Below, piece by piece: positions 20,785-31,171 of a stretch of DNA of 64,000 nt (its first letter is position 1; each line of letters starts with the position of its first letter). The notes below the pieces were generated by a model. It ran no database searches and was not told where the DNA came from. It was given only the letters and a program-made list of their open reading frames with translations. Position numbers and translations under genes: made by a program. Source of the stretch: Paraspadella gotoi (lineage: Eukaryota; Chaetognatha); contig CM119268.1 in NCBI GenBank assembly GCA_051294375.1, positions 13,775,037 through 13,839,036 of the forward strand, given 5' to 3'.

Positions 20785-20806
20785 TCTCTCTCTCTCTCTC
20801 TCTCTC
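20539..20806. repeat. Opposed (GA)n and (CT)n tracts
   Basis: A GA tract (about 20539-20636) is followed after about 60 bp by a CT tract (about 20694-20806). Together they can fold into a long imperfect hairpin. All open frames here are Arg-Glu or Leu-Ser repeats, so they are not genes. Confidence 0.9.
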
Positions 20807-21247
20807 GACTCTCGACTCTCGAAGCCGAGCCGAGAGAACGAACGAACGACCTCGTTCCACTAAAGATGGCGCTCGATCGTTATGCATAAATTCATTATTT
20901 ATCGTTTACATTATTTACAGGGAACAGCTCGTGTTTACTTCTCGTTTTACCCGCCGGGACAAAGTCTCTCGCGATTTCTCTGGAAGGGATCGGCCATAGC
21001 TCCAATATTGCATTGGTAAAAAAATTGTCTTGTCCTTACTACATTTATTATAAAGAAAATTAATTAAAAACACATCATATTCAAAGTTATACAATCAAGA
21101 AAGGCTCATTGCTTCTTTTTTTCGTGCTCCCCATTCCTTAGGTGATCGTTGAAAAGCTAGAAAGTATTCAAGGCCAACTCGTTTCAGTCTGTATTGAACA
21201 GTCGTTTTTCTCCTTTACATTGGTTTCCCACTAGGCTCCTGTCTACT

Positions 21248-21318
21248 CTACTCTCTCTCTCTCTCTCATCGTCTCTCGTCTCTCGGTCTCGTCGTCTCTC
21301 TCTCTCTCTCGTCTCGTT
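21248..21318. repeat. CT-rich microsatellite
   Basis: CTCTCT runs mixed with GTCTCGTCTC units. The surrounding 20807-21882 has a CG-containing, C/T-rich strand bias (for example CTTCCGCTTC repeats at 21420-21520) but no recognised gene. Confidence 0.7.
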
Positions 21319-21882
21319 TCCCCTTCCTTCCTATCTCAAGTTCCGTCGCGCGGTTTAAATTCCAGGCCACGAGGACATTAAGTGAAGCCTAATGACTTTC
21401 AGTTCTTGTTCCCCCGCTTCGGCTTTCGCTTCGCCTTTCCTTTGCATCGGCTCTGGATCCGCTTCTGCGTTTCTCCGCTTCTGCTTCCACTTCCGGGTCC
21501 GCTTCCGCTTCTGAGTCTTCCGTTTTCTGCCTTTAACTCCGCACCGGCAGAGAGAGAATTCGAAAAACGAGTCTCCCATTTTTCTTCTCTTCTTTCACTA
21601 TTGTTTTTTTTTCTTTTTTCATATGTGTTATCTTTCATTCTAATCTTCTCTTTATTTCAACCCTGAAGTATAGGCTTTTTTTTTTTCGTTTATTACCCGC
21701 AATACATTAAATTTCTAAGAGAATCACGTAAGAACAATTGATATCATCTTGATAATATAAAAGTAATTCTCTTATTCATATTTTCATAATGTATTTACCT
21801 ATTCTAGGTTATGACGCTATTTCTTTTTTAAATACATTAATGAAACTTAAACTCATACATGACCTTCTATCTCTTTCTTCTT

Positions 21883-21982
21883 NNNNNNNNNNNNNNNNNN
21901 NNNNNNNNNNNNNNNNNNNNNNNNNNNNNNNNNNNNNNNNNNNNNNNNNNNNNNNNNNNNNNNNNNNNNNNNNNNNNNNNNN
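21883..21982. other. Assembly gap (100 N)
   Basis: 100 N directly followed by a GA microsatellite, which probably caused the break. Confidence 1.
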
Positions 21983-21989
21983 GAGAGAG

Positions 21990-22023
<34 letters not shown>

Positions 22024-22180
22024 AATTCAATGAGATAAAAATGTTTTTTTTATTTCCTGTATCCGCCAGTTATACCAATATTTTTTCTGAAAGGAGAGAG
22101 AGAGAAGAGGAAGAAGAAGAGAGAGAGAGAGAGGGAGAGCAGAAGAGGGAGAGAGAGAGAGAGAAGAGAGAAAGGAGAGA
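21983..22180. repeat. (GA)n tracts after gap
   Basis: GA repeats at 21983-22020 and 22095-22180 are separated by a short AT-rich stretch. Confidence 0.9.
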
Positions 22181-22299
22181 TAGTGTGTGCATAAGACTTA
22201 GCCATTTAAAACAGCAAAATTGGAATTTGGGAGACAGAGACAGAGTAAAAAAAGATTATCGGAGAAAAAACTTTTGCGGAAGAATCGCGCCCGGAAATA

Positions 22300-22512
22300 A
22301 TGCGTCGAGTAGACGTGGCGCGCGCGAGGCGCCAACGAGACACAGTCGCGAGAGGCGCCGACGACGCGGACGCAAAAAACGCAAATATGGCGCTGACGAC
22401 GCCCAAGGAGAGAAAGGCGAGGGTGGCGCTCACAAGTCCTACGCGGATACGCGGCGATGGCGCCCCGAGTTTATCTGGCAAGGGTTCGTTCGCGGCTTTT
22501 CGCTTTCTATAG
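22300..22512 (+). other. GC-rich open frame of unknown status
   Basis: A 70-codon ATG frame in a local GC island, rich in Arg and Ala at first, then MALTTPKERKARVALTSP and SGKGSFAAFRFL before a stop. Two other frames are open over the same island. No domain recognised. It could be a small exon or a CpG-rich regulatory patch. Confidence 0.25.
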
Positions 22513-22935
22513 GTCAGGATTCCTTGTCAATAATCAATGAAAAATTTTTAAAAAGTCAGATTTATATAAAATACGATTAATAACGTTGTCTTATGAAAGT
22601 TTGGTTAGCTTAGACTTTTCCATTTTATCTCCCCTTAGCTCAGGATTACATTATTGTATTTATAAATGCACTAAAAATAAACTAACATACCTCTTCTTTT
22701 TTATTCCATATGTTGGTTGACTCTTTTTCCAAACTAACAGACAAAATCACAAATGGAAACATTTGGGTTCGTTTGCTTTTCACTTAGTAGAGGACTCTTC
22801 TTACAAAAATAACAAGAGCAAATAAGCCAATAAAACCTGAAAAAAAAAATGAGAGAGAAAAAAAAACATTTCTGGAATCCTTGTTGATCTTCTTTTCATT
22901 TCCGGATTGTAAACTAAGCATTGGAAACTCACCTA

Positions 22936-23537
22936 GGTAATAAGGCGTAGTGAAAGTTACGTACGAAAATTCTAAAGGTCAATTATGAACAACATACCAT
23001 CAGTAAACATTAATTTGTAAAAAAAATTAATTTTATGTTTTTTATATAGTACTATCCTTATAAAATCGAAAAATTTCAAAATAGGCTTTTCTTAATTTTG
23101 ATTGCAGATTTGAATTCCTCGTCAAAAGTTGATAAAAGAAAATATAAATTATTTTTAAAAATTCTTTCATTAAGTGGGTTAAAAATTACAAAAACTATAT
23201 TTAATATATAAAAAGTTGATTTTCAGCTTAAAATATAGCTTTTTCTAATTTTTGACCCACTTAATGAAGGAATTTTTTAAAAAGAGTTATATTTCTTTTT
23301 ATCAACTTTTTATGACGAATCCAAATCTGCAAAAAAATCTTAGAAAAAACTGTTTTGAAATTTTAACATTTATTGGATTAGTACTAGTATAAATATGGCC
23401 TACTGAGAAAATTGAAAAAATTATTATAAATTTTTTTTATACATAAATGTTCATTAGTATAATGTTGTTCGTTCCTCACTTTTAGAATTTTAATTAAAGT
23501 TAAATTTAGAAATTTTACTACGCCTTACTAGGTAAGC
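22936..23537. mobile_element. AT-rich foldback (MITE-like) element, copy 1
   Basis: Ends are inverted: TAATAAGGCGTAG at the left and CTACGCCTTACTA at the right. The inside also folds back: CTTTCATTAAGTGGGTTAAAAATT (about 23164-23187) opposes AATTTTTGACCCACTTAATGAAGG (about 23248-23271), and CAGATTTGAATTCCTCGTC opposes GACGAATCCAAATCTGC. There is no open frame. Related copies lie at 28551-30148 and 38930-39240. Confidence 0.75.
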
Positions 23538-23880
23538 CTCTCAACAGATGGGGGATCAGTAAGACGCCAGAAGATACCACCGTGCCAACTCCTCTAAAAC
23601 AATAAACCAAGAACTGGAGGTCAACTAGATGCTAATACCGAGTATCACCGACTACCTTGATCACCCAGCAATCCTTGCGTTTCCATCAAGAGAATCCAGT
23701 TTAGACATCAACATCGACTCAGGTTCTTCATCCGCTCGAAGACTAAATCCCCTTTCGCTCGTTTCCTGGTTAGGATTTCCCTTTTTTTTTTCTCTCTCGT
23801 TTTTTATTACCTGTTTCTTTTTTGAGGGGAAAAAAACGATGGAAATAAATAACAAACAGGAGCGATGACGAAACTTACGG

Positions 23881-24065
23881 TCATGTGCAAAGAAATCGTG
23901 TCACTTTATTTCTAACCTTAAAAATCACCCTATATGTACTTTAATTTCTAAAAAAAAATTAAAAGTGAATTAAATTTTATTGAAAGATGATAAATTTGGC
24001 ATAAATTTTATTAGGAGCAGTGATTTTTTAAAATAAAGTACTCCACCTCAAAACTGAACATAAAA
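23881..24065. mobile_element. Mariner-like terminal relic
   Basis: TGTGCAAAGAAATCGTGTCACTT, followed 20 bp later by AAAAATCACC, matches both ends of the larger relic at 33792-35495 (TGTGCAAATAAATCGCGCCACTT; and AAAAATCACC next to the far end on the other strand). I could not place its other terminus. Confidence 0.5.
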
Positions 24066-25565
24066 AAATCTGATAGATTTAAAACTAATCTTTTTTATTT
24101 TGATATTTTGTATTCTTTGTAAGAGATTAAAAATTAAAAAAATTACACTGGATATCTGGAGGGATAGCTGGATAACTGGATTTCCTCAGTAGCTCGTTTT
24201 TTGTTATTTTTTTTTTTTGCCCATGGGTGTAAACATCGACCACAAAAAAAGAAGTTAAAACAAAGATTGACCAAGATGAAACACTTTTTTTAAAAAAACT
24301 TAGAATTAAGGCACAAGAGAAGGTAGGAAAAAAATAGCCGAACTAAACTGTTCACGTGGTTTGCGGTATACACAAATGTCACAAACGCCATTGATGAAAG
24401 AAACTGTTTGGCACAGAAGATTACGTCAATGTTGAAAACGACCTCTCATGAGGTCGACGAGATGGAGAAGACCAATCAGCGATCTTGTTCGAAAACGCGA
24501 CGTTAATAAAAGGGAAAGATTCACGGGATGAATGGATGAGGATCTGAAAGGTCGGGTAGGTTGAACGGAGATGCAAAGAGGATGGGGAAAAGGGGAAAGG
24601 AAAGGAATCCCCGGGGAAGAGTTCTTAAGTCGCGTCGAAAAATCCCTCGACCCATCAGGGTTCTGTTTTTAGCCCCGTTTCGCGCACAGCATTTTTTTTC
24701 TTTTTCGGTTGTTTTTTTTAACCGAATAGACTTTGATTTTCTGAAAGGAAATTTAGGGGAAAAGTGTAAAAAAAAGGAAAAAGCTGCGCGAAAGATGCAA
24801 AAGCTGATTGTGAATGCTATACGACCAACAGAGAAACATATATTGACATAAGTATAGACATGTGGCACGGTGTGACAACGGTGTGACCGGTCACTAAGTG
24901 AGTGACGAGCGTGGCTGAAGACGGAGCGAGGAGCGTGACGCAGGGAACGACAGGTCACGTGACTTTGAAGTAAAGTTTATTTCGTTTTGAATTATTTCAC
25001 AAAGATAAAACTTGTTTCAAATTTCTTCTCTTCTTAATATAATGTATTCTTTACATTGTAGAGAATCTGAAGTAAGGAGAGGCAAAGTTAATATTGCATA
25101 AAGTATTATTGTGGTTGAAATCACGAGGTTCAAATCGAATATAAAAACAAGGTTGAAATCAAGAGGTCTCAATCAAGACTGACTTTTCAGTTAACAAGTA
25201 ATACAAGGGAAAGCGGTCAAGAAACAAAAGAAACAGGATGGTGACGTCATCTGGTGAGGGACCGGCTTTTATAAAGGATTTCTTTGTTTGTCTCTAGTCT
25301 TTACTTCGTGTTTCAAAACAGAATTAACGTGGTCGTCTGATATAGACTATTATATATACTATTATATAGACAGCCACATATAGCGAGACAGACATACTGA
25401 AAGAGACAGACGCTGATTGACAGACAGACAAAGACAGAAAGAAGACCGGGAATATTTGCTTCAACCTCGATCGTAACCTTTAATCACCGAATGACAAATC
25501 GCTGTTGCCATATGTTTCTCGCTGATGTCGACATTTTTTTTTACCTCTTCCCGATTCTATTGCTC
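24066..25565. other. Intergenic; nothing recognised
   Basis: Mixed AT-rich DNA with TATATA-type and CACATATAG patches near 25340-25390. Frames near 24520-24960 are low-complexity on one strand and short on the other. Confidence 0.45.
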
Positions 25566-25589
25566 CCTCTCTCTCTCTGTCTCTCTCTG

Positions 25590-25660
<71 letters not shown>
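25566..25660. repeat. (CT)n microsatellite
   Basis: About 95 bp of CT with two GTCTCTCT interruptions. Confidence 0.95.
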
Positions 25661-25663
<3 letters not shown>

Positions 25664-25906
25664 ATTTTGCTCGCCTCACCTGATTTGCGCTTATATTTTT
25701 GTTCATAAAACAAAATATTTGTTTAATCTTCTCTTTTTCTCTATCTTTCTTTTTCTCTCATCCATCCTGATTCTGAATGAATTTCTTTTCGAATTCTTCG
25801 TCGCTTTAGGCTCGATTTGATTCATGACTCGATTAAAGGTAAGGCCTGACTTAAAGGTAAGGCCTTTATAGGAAAGAGGCAGAGGCAGAAAGAGGTAAAG
25901 GAAAGA

Positions 25907-25914
25907 AAGAAAAA

Positions 25915-26006
<92 letters not shown>

Positions 26007-26008
26007 AA
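25907..26008. repeat. (GAAA)n microsatellite
   Basis: About 25 GAAA units, nearly perfect. Confidence 0.95.
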
Positions 26009-26317
26009 AAAAATAAAAAAAGGAAAAAAAGAAAAAAAGAAAAAAGAAAGAGATAGATATAGATACAGAGACTATCAAAGATTCTTTCTGCTTCAGCTTT
26101 AGATTAAAGTAAGCTTGATACGATTATTGCTGGAATATTGAAAAATATAGTATGGTAACCCAGAAATGTGCCGCTTTTAATCTACTATCTGACGAATCGT
26201 TATTGTCATTTGTTTCCCATTTCGAATTCTGGAAATTTGTCAAAGAGCAGAGGAAGAGGAAAAAAGAGGTTGGAGCCAAAACGAGAATGCGCGGCGAAGT
26301 CGTAGACAGAGCGGGCG

Positions 26318-26449
<132 letters not shown>

Positions 26450-26824
26450 CAGCTGACTACCTGCATAGCTGTTGCTTATCGAGTCACCGTGCCCGGCCTT
26501 TGTTCTCTCTTGACAAATATTACTCAATTTTACTTTTTAAGTCATAAATTAATACTTATTTTGATTTCTCGTCTTTTTGATACTCGAAACCAATAATTTT
26601 ACGGTAAGTCAATCGAAAAAAGGGCGATTTAATCGATTTGTATCAAATTTCAAATGTATATTTTTTTTAAAGACGTTAAAAAATCGGTATTGAAGTTTTA
26701 TATCGATAAATATATTAATTTTATATCTGACTTCAAAACAGAAAACAGACAAATCTTAGATTTTCGTCTTGAACGGTTGTTCTTTTCTTTCGAATTAATA
26801 CTTTTAATTATTTGCCTTCGACAG

Positions 26825-27617
26825 ATGGCGGCGGCAGAAGCTCTACTCATTTCGCAGGGACACCAGAAGATGATCATTGATTTTCTGAAGGCAAACGGAG
26901 GCTCCTGCTCTTACGAGGTCTGTTTTGTTTTATCTGTTTTGTTTGTTTGTTTTGTTTTGTTTTGTTTCGTCCGTCCCACCTGAGCTTTGAACGCCATTTA
27001 CTAATGAGTGGATGGGGCGCTAGACTTAAAATTTTGTGTGTGAGTTAAGAAAATTGTGTTTGACCTTGCAGTCACGTTTTGCTGGAATCGTTAAAGAGGA
27101 AAAACCATAAAATATGCTTATTTAATTTTGCCTGTTTTTCCTTTTGAAATTTGAAATATAAAAGCCTTTTGCAAGAACAAATACTACAATTTTAACAAAC
27201 ACTACAATTACCATAACCACAATAAAAACTATTATGACCATCACCTCCATTATTACCAGAATTAATACAGCTACCACATAAAAAAAATATAAATTATGAA
27301 TATTGTTGGTGAATTATATTAAATATAAAATAAATTGCCTAATTATCATAACTTATCTTCTGATTCGCTGCTTACCGCTAAATGCCTACGTGCAAATCCG
27401 GCGTTGTTTGCTCAAACTCGTTATATAATGTTTCATTCACCAGGTGTTGGTTGAGGAGAGCGAGAAGCACCACTGCGACACCCTCGGCGCGATGCTCAAG
27501 TCGTTGAAGAACAAAAAGGTCATCGGATTCGAGCAGAACTTCCTCATGTACCCGATGCATAAAGACGAGATTGTCACTCTGGAAAATGACTCATTCGATC
27601 CATTTACTCCCAATTGA
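26825..27617 (+). CDS. Costars-domain protein (ABRACL-like), 88 aa
   Basis: Two exons, 26825-26917 and 27444-27617, joined in phase 0 across a 526-bp GT-AG intron (GAG|gtctgt ... caccag|GTG). The start ATG is the first in the exon and follows a pyrimidine-rich stretch. The 88-residue product is close to the about 80-residue length of Costars proteins. The region around LGAMLKSLKNKKVIGF and MYPMHKDEIVTLEN fits the family pattern in which a short winged-helix unit ends in a basic KxxKV strand and an acidic D-x-I/V-x-L strand. Costars proteins (ABRACL, and the C-terminus of STARS/ABRA) influence actin dynamics and cell motility in the cytoplasm. The N-terminal helix is not diagnostic. Another winged-helix family is the main alternative. 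Confidence 0.6.
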
Positions 27618-27630
27618 GATGGGGAAGGAA

Positions 27631-27631
27631 G

Positions 27632-27698
<67 letters not shown>

Positions 27699-27720
27699 AG
27701 AGAGAGAGAGAGAGAGAGAG
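27631..27720. repeat. (GA)n with internal G10, in the likely 3' UTR of the Costars gene
   Basis: GA dinucleotides interrupted by a run of ten G at about 27689-27698, starting 14 bp after the stop codon. Confidence 0.9.
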
Positions 27721-28550
27721 TGATAGCATCGAGCTAATGAGTTTCTGCCAAAATATAACTTTTCCAAAAAAAATTGAAAATTGTGTATCTTTCTAAGAAG
27801 CTCAAACTCAAGTATGTATACTTTTATATATATATTTTTTTTTTTTTGATTCAAGCGTTTTTATGAAGAATCTGAATCTTTAATAAAAGTTTAAAAAAAT
27901 ATATTTTTAAAATTTATTTATTTTATAAGAATATTACTACAAATAAATTATATTTTACTATTCTGTTCCCGAGACAATATGAACAAAATATTTTTATACT
28001 ATTTAATCATACTATCTTACATCTAAATATCCTTGTTCGATCATTCAAATAATTTTTTTGTTCTTGAGTGCTCCACTCTAATGTATACTTTTTGTGTTAA
28101 TATTGTATCGTTTTATCTTTTCATTCAAAAATCCACACTCTCTTTAAATTTTTTTTATGAAATACTAGAAACTTCGAAGAATATTGTTTCTCACGCTTTT
28201 CTTTTTCTTTTTTACCTTTTATGCTTTTCCAATTTTCATGTCTTTTTTTAATCTTTCCTTATTTTTTACTTATTTTTTGTTTATCAATTTTATTCTACTA
28301 TAATTAATAAGTTATTTAGTTAATTTATTTAGTCTTCATCCGGATTCTTCGCCTCCGGTTCAATCTTTTCTCAGACGTGTTTACCGCAATAACCGAAAAG
28401 AGCGATAAAGAACGAATTAAATTTACAAACTTTGGTTCTTTTAAAATTCAATTGTAAAGTGCCTGTCTTTGTCGTTGTTTTTCTGACTACTCCGTCGATA
28501 TATATTAACTTTTTAAGGAAACGCGGTTTATGTGGTAACGTTGTAGTACC
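27721..28550. other. AT-rich intergenic DNA
   Basis: Very AT-rich, with poly-T runs. One 72-codon frame (28033-28251) is Phe/Leu-rich low complexity. No gene recognised. Confidence 0.5.
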
Positions 28551-28894
28551 ATATAGTAAGGCTGAACAAGGTAAAAACTAAAAGTTCTGTAATATAAATA
28601 ACGTTAAAGCATCCCTGTGGGATAACAGAATTTTTTTAAAAAAATTTATTTTATGTATAGTTAATATTAATATTAATAATATAGCATTTAAAGTTTATCA
28701 TATTAATATAAATCGGATTACTTAAAAATGGATTCTGGTATAGCTTGAAAAAAAAAATAAAAAAATATATTATTATAAGATTTCCAAATTTTTAGGCTTG
28801 ATTGGTTAAAATTAGCAAAAACTAAAAATTATAGTATGATAATAGAGAAAAAACAAAGTTTTATTAGTTTCAAAACGACTTGGTTTTTATTGAA

Positions 28895-28940
28895 AAACAG
28901 ACATGTTTCGGCTTTGGTTTTCAAGCCTTCTTCAGTGTTT
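28895..28940 (-). ncRNA. Hammerhead-ribozyme-like motif (left arm)
   Basis: On the minus strand: AAACA, CTGAAGA, A, GGCTT, 7-nt loop, AAGCC, GAAA, CATGTC, TGTTT. Stem I (AAACA/TGTTT) and stem II (GGCTT/AAGCC) are both perfect 5-bp helices around the core CUGANGA and GAAA, with GUC as cleavage triplet. Stem III would be minimal, and one extra A follows CUGAAGA. These two departures make the call tentative. Confidence 0.5.
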
Positions 28941-28969
28941 GTGAATTAGACAAATTATTGTGCAAAAGA

Positions 28970-29008
<39 letters not shown>

Positions 29009-29630
29009 TTAAAGTTTCCAACAAAGTGGTGAGACAGAATAGTGGTCAGAGGTGAGGACAGTCGGCAGGCGTATCAGGCCAAAGAGACATAAGAGTGGCA
29101 CTAGGGATCTTTCCTTCTGGCTAGTCCCAGTCCAACACTTACAAGTTCGGTCACACTCTCCTCTCAGCCACTGACGCGCCAATGACCCGTCACCATCCCC
29201 TATGTCCTTCCTTTGCACAACCAAAGGGGGCCAGCTCATTTTGAGCTCTTTCTTACTCCTTAAATTTCAATTTCTTAGGCTCTTATATAGCAATAAAAAA
29301 TATAACTAAACTTTCTTTCATTTTTCAACTTCACATTTCACCAAATTTCTTTAGCTAATTAGTACACATATTGAATTATTTATTCACTCTTTTGCAATTG
29401 TTAAAAATTCTCACCAAATCTTTTTCAGTTTTTAAACATTTATTACTGTTGTACATTGCACAATGTATATTTTTAATTATTTATTTATCCTGTTAAGTCT
29501 ATCTCTCTCTCTCTCTCTTTCTCTCTAACAAATTTCATTTCTTTTCAAAAACTCACTCAATCTGTGTTCAACTTACCCTGTCCTCACCTCTGACCACTAT
29601 TCTGTCTCACCACTTTGTTGGAAACTTTAA

Positions 29631-29666
<36 letters not shown>

Positions 29667-29699
29667 TCTCTCTTTTGCACAATAATTTGTCTAATTCAC

Positions 29700-29744
29700 A
29701 AACACTGAAGAAGGCTTGAAAACAAAGCCGAAACATGTCTGTTT
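29700..29744 (+). ncRNA. Hammerhead-ribozyme-like motif (right arm)
   Basis: Plus-strand twin of the left-arm motif: AAACA 29700-29704, CTGAAGA 29705-29711, GGCTT 29713-29717, AAGCC 29725-29729, GAAA 29730-29733, GTC 29737-29739, TGTTT 29740-29744. All paired positions are kept. The stem II loop differs by one base from the left copy. Confidence 0.5.
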
Positions 29745-30354
29745 TTCAAAAAACAAATTCGTTGAAACTAATAAAACTTTGTTTTTTCCTCTAAATCATT
29801 TACAACGAAAAGAAAGGATTATCATATAGTATGATAATAATAATTTTCAAGGTTTTTTTCCATTATTGAACCCACTTATCATCAAAATATTGAAAAACGA
29901 ATTATAATTCGTGCAAACAAGTTTTTATGGGTTATCTGAATCCATTCTTTAAAAAAAATTTGAAAAAAAAAATTCATTGTCTCTGCATTGATAAATATTC
30001 AAATGATTTAATATTATGCTGTGCTTCACTTGTAAAAAAAGTGATAGTAAATATTAATTAAGTTTATGATGGACAAATGAATTTTATAGTACAGAACTCC
30101 TAATGATCAAAAGTTATCAATTTTGGCCCGCCTTACTTTATAGTATATACGGTCGACTCTGCTCACAATGGTGTTGTACTCGTGAAAACATGGTTTTTCT
30201 TCAATTTCTTGCCTTTGCTACGTAATTTGTCTAATTTTGTGAATAAAAACATGACAAAATCCTAAAAGTCATTCATCGATATATTTCTTATTTTTCGAAC
30301 TAAACGAAAGAGTTACAACAGTTGATACATATTTCGTCAGCTCGTTAAATTTCT

Positions 30355-31129
30355 TTACAAATCCGTGACGAGAGTTTTTCTTCTCGAGTAAAAAGTCGGA
30401 TTTTGCAGAAGCTTCATGAGTTTGTGCTGCGTTGCTAGAATCTCGTCCACGGCTTCGACCCAACCCTGCCGCTCCTGCTGCGTCGGAAAACGGAAGACAA
30501 TGAATCGCGGCTCGGCAGCGTCGGCGCCGACGCTAGCTTCCGCGGCGGCGGCTGCGTCGCCGTCTTCCAAAATGACAACCATATCGTCGCTGCCCGCTTC
30601 TTTCACATCCTCCTTCTGAGGTTTCCCGTCCTCCTTTTCCCCGCCAGTATTATCCACGCCCCCACCGCCCGAAGCTTCGTCGCGTTCCTCGACAACCAGC
30701 GCCATCTTGTTGGTCTTAATCTGACGTCGGCACAAATACTGAACTTCGTTTCCATCTTCGCTTTCGAAAATCTCCGCCACGATGATCGTTTGTTCGAAAA
30801 GGAATGTGTGACGCCGGACGAAAGATGCGGCGGACGCCGCTCCGCAGACCGGCAGCGCCGTCATCTCCGCCACCTCCGCCTTGGCGCTCCGCAGCAGCTT
30901 TCCCTGCGCCGTGACGCTGCCCTGAAATCCAAGAAGTTTCCCCGCTTCCATCATGTCGTTGGCGGACTTGGGAAGGCGTTCCAGGATGCTCAACGTGTCC
31001 TTCAGAGGCGCGTGGTCTTCGCCGAGCTTCTCCGTGTACTTGACGACCTCTTTGAGAAGGAGAGGATAGCGGGTGATGCGTTGGACGGGTTGGATCAGCA
31101 AATCCTGTAGGGAGGGTCGAAATACACAC

Positions 31130-31171
<42 letters not shown>

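Larger units (their letters stand above)
28845..29824. mobile_element. Inverted-repeat element with hammerhead-like arms
   Basis: The arms 28845-29061 and 29578-29791 are inverted copies of about 215 bp. The insertion is flanked by a perfect 15-bp direct repeat, TATAGTATGATAATA (28830-28844 and 29825-29839), which looks like a target-site duplication. The right side carries an extra 33 bp between arm and duplication. Each arm also contains a short GA/CT tract. The middle (29062-29577) has no credible protein; a 76-codon minus frame (29009-29239) shows no domain. Arm motifs of this type are known from Penelope-like retroelements, so a non-autonomous relative is my best guess. Confidence 0.65.
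28551..30148. mobile_element. AT-rich foldback (MITE-like) element, copy 2, interrupted
   Basis: The left end TAGTAAGGC (about 28553) and the right end GCCTTACTTTATAG (about 30129) are inverted and resemble the ends of copy 1. GAACCCACTTATCATC near 29868 corresponds to the inner GACCCACTTAATG of copy 1. The copy is split by the 980-bp insertion at 28845-29824. Confidence 0.55.

Noticed and set aside
29009-29239. 76-codon minus frame inside the nested element, considered as a fragment of a GIY-YIG endonuclease
   Set aside because: It has none of the GIY or YIG residues, and part of it is the inverted arm.
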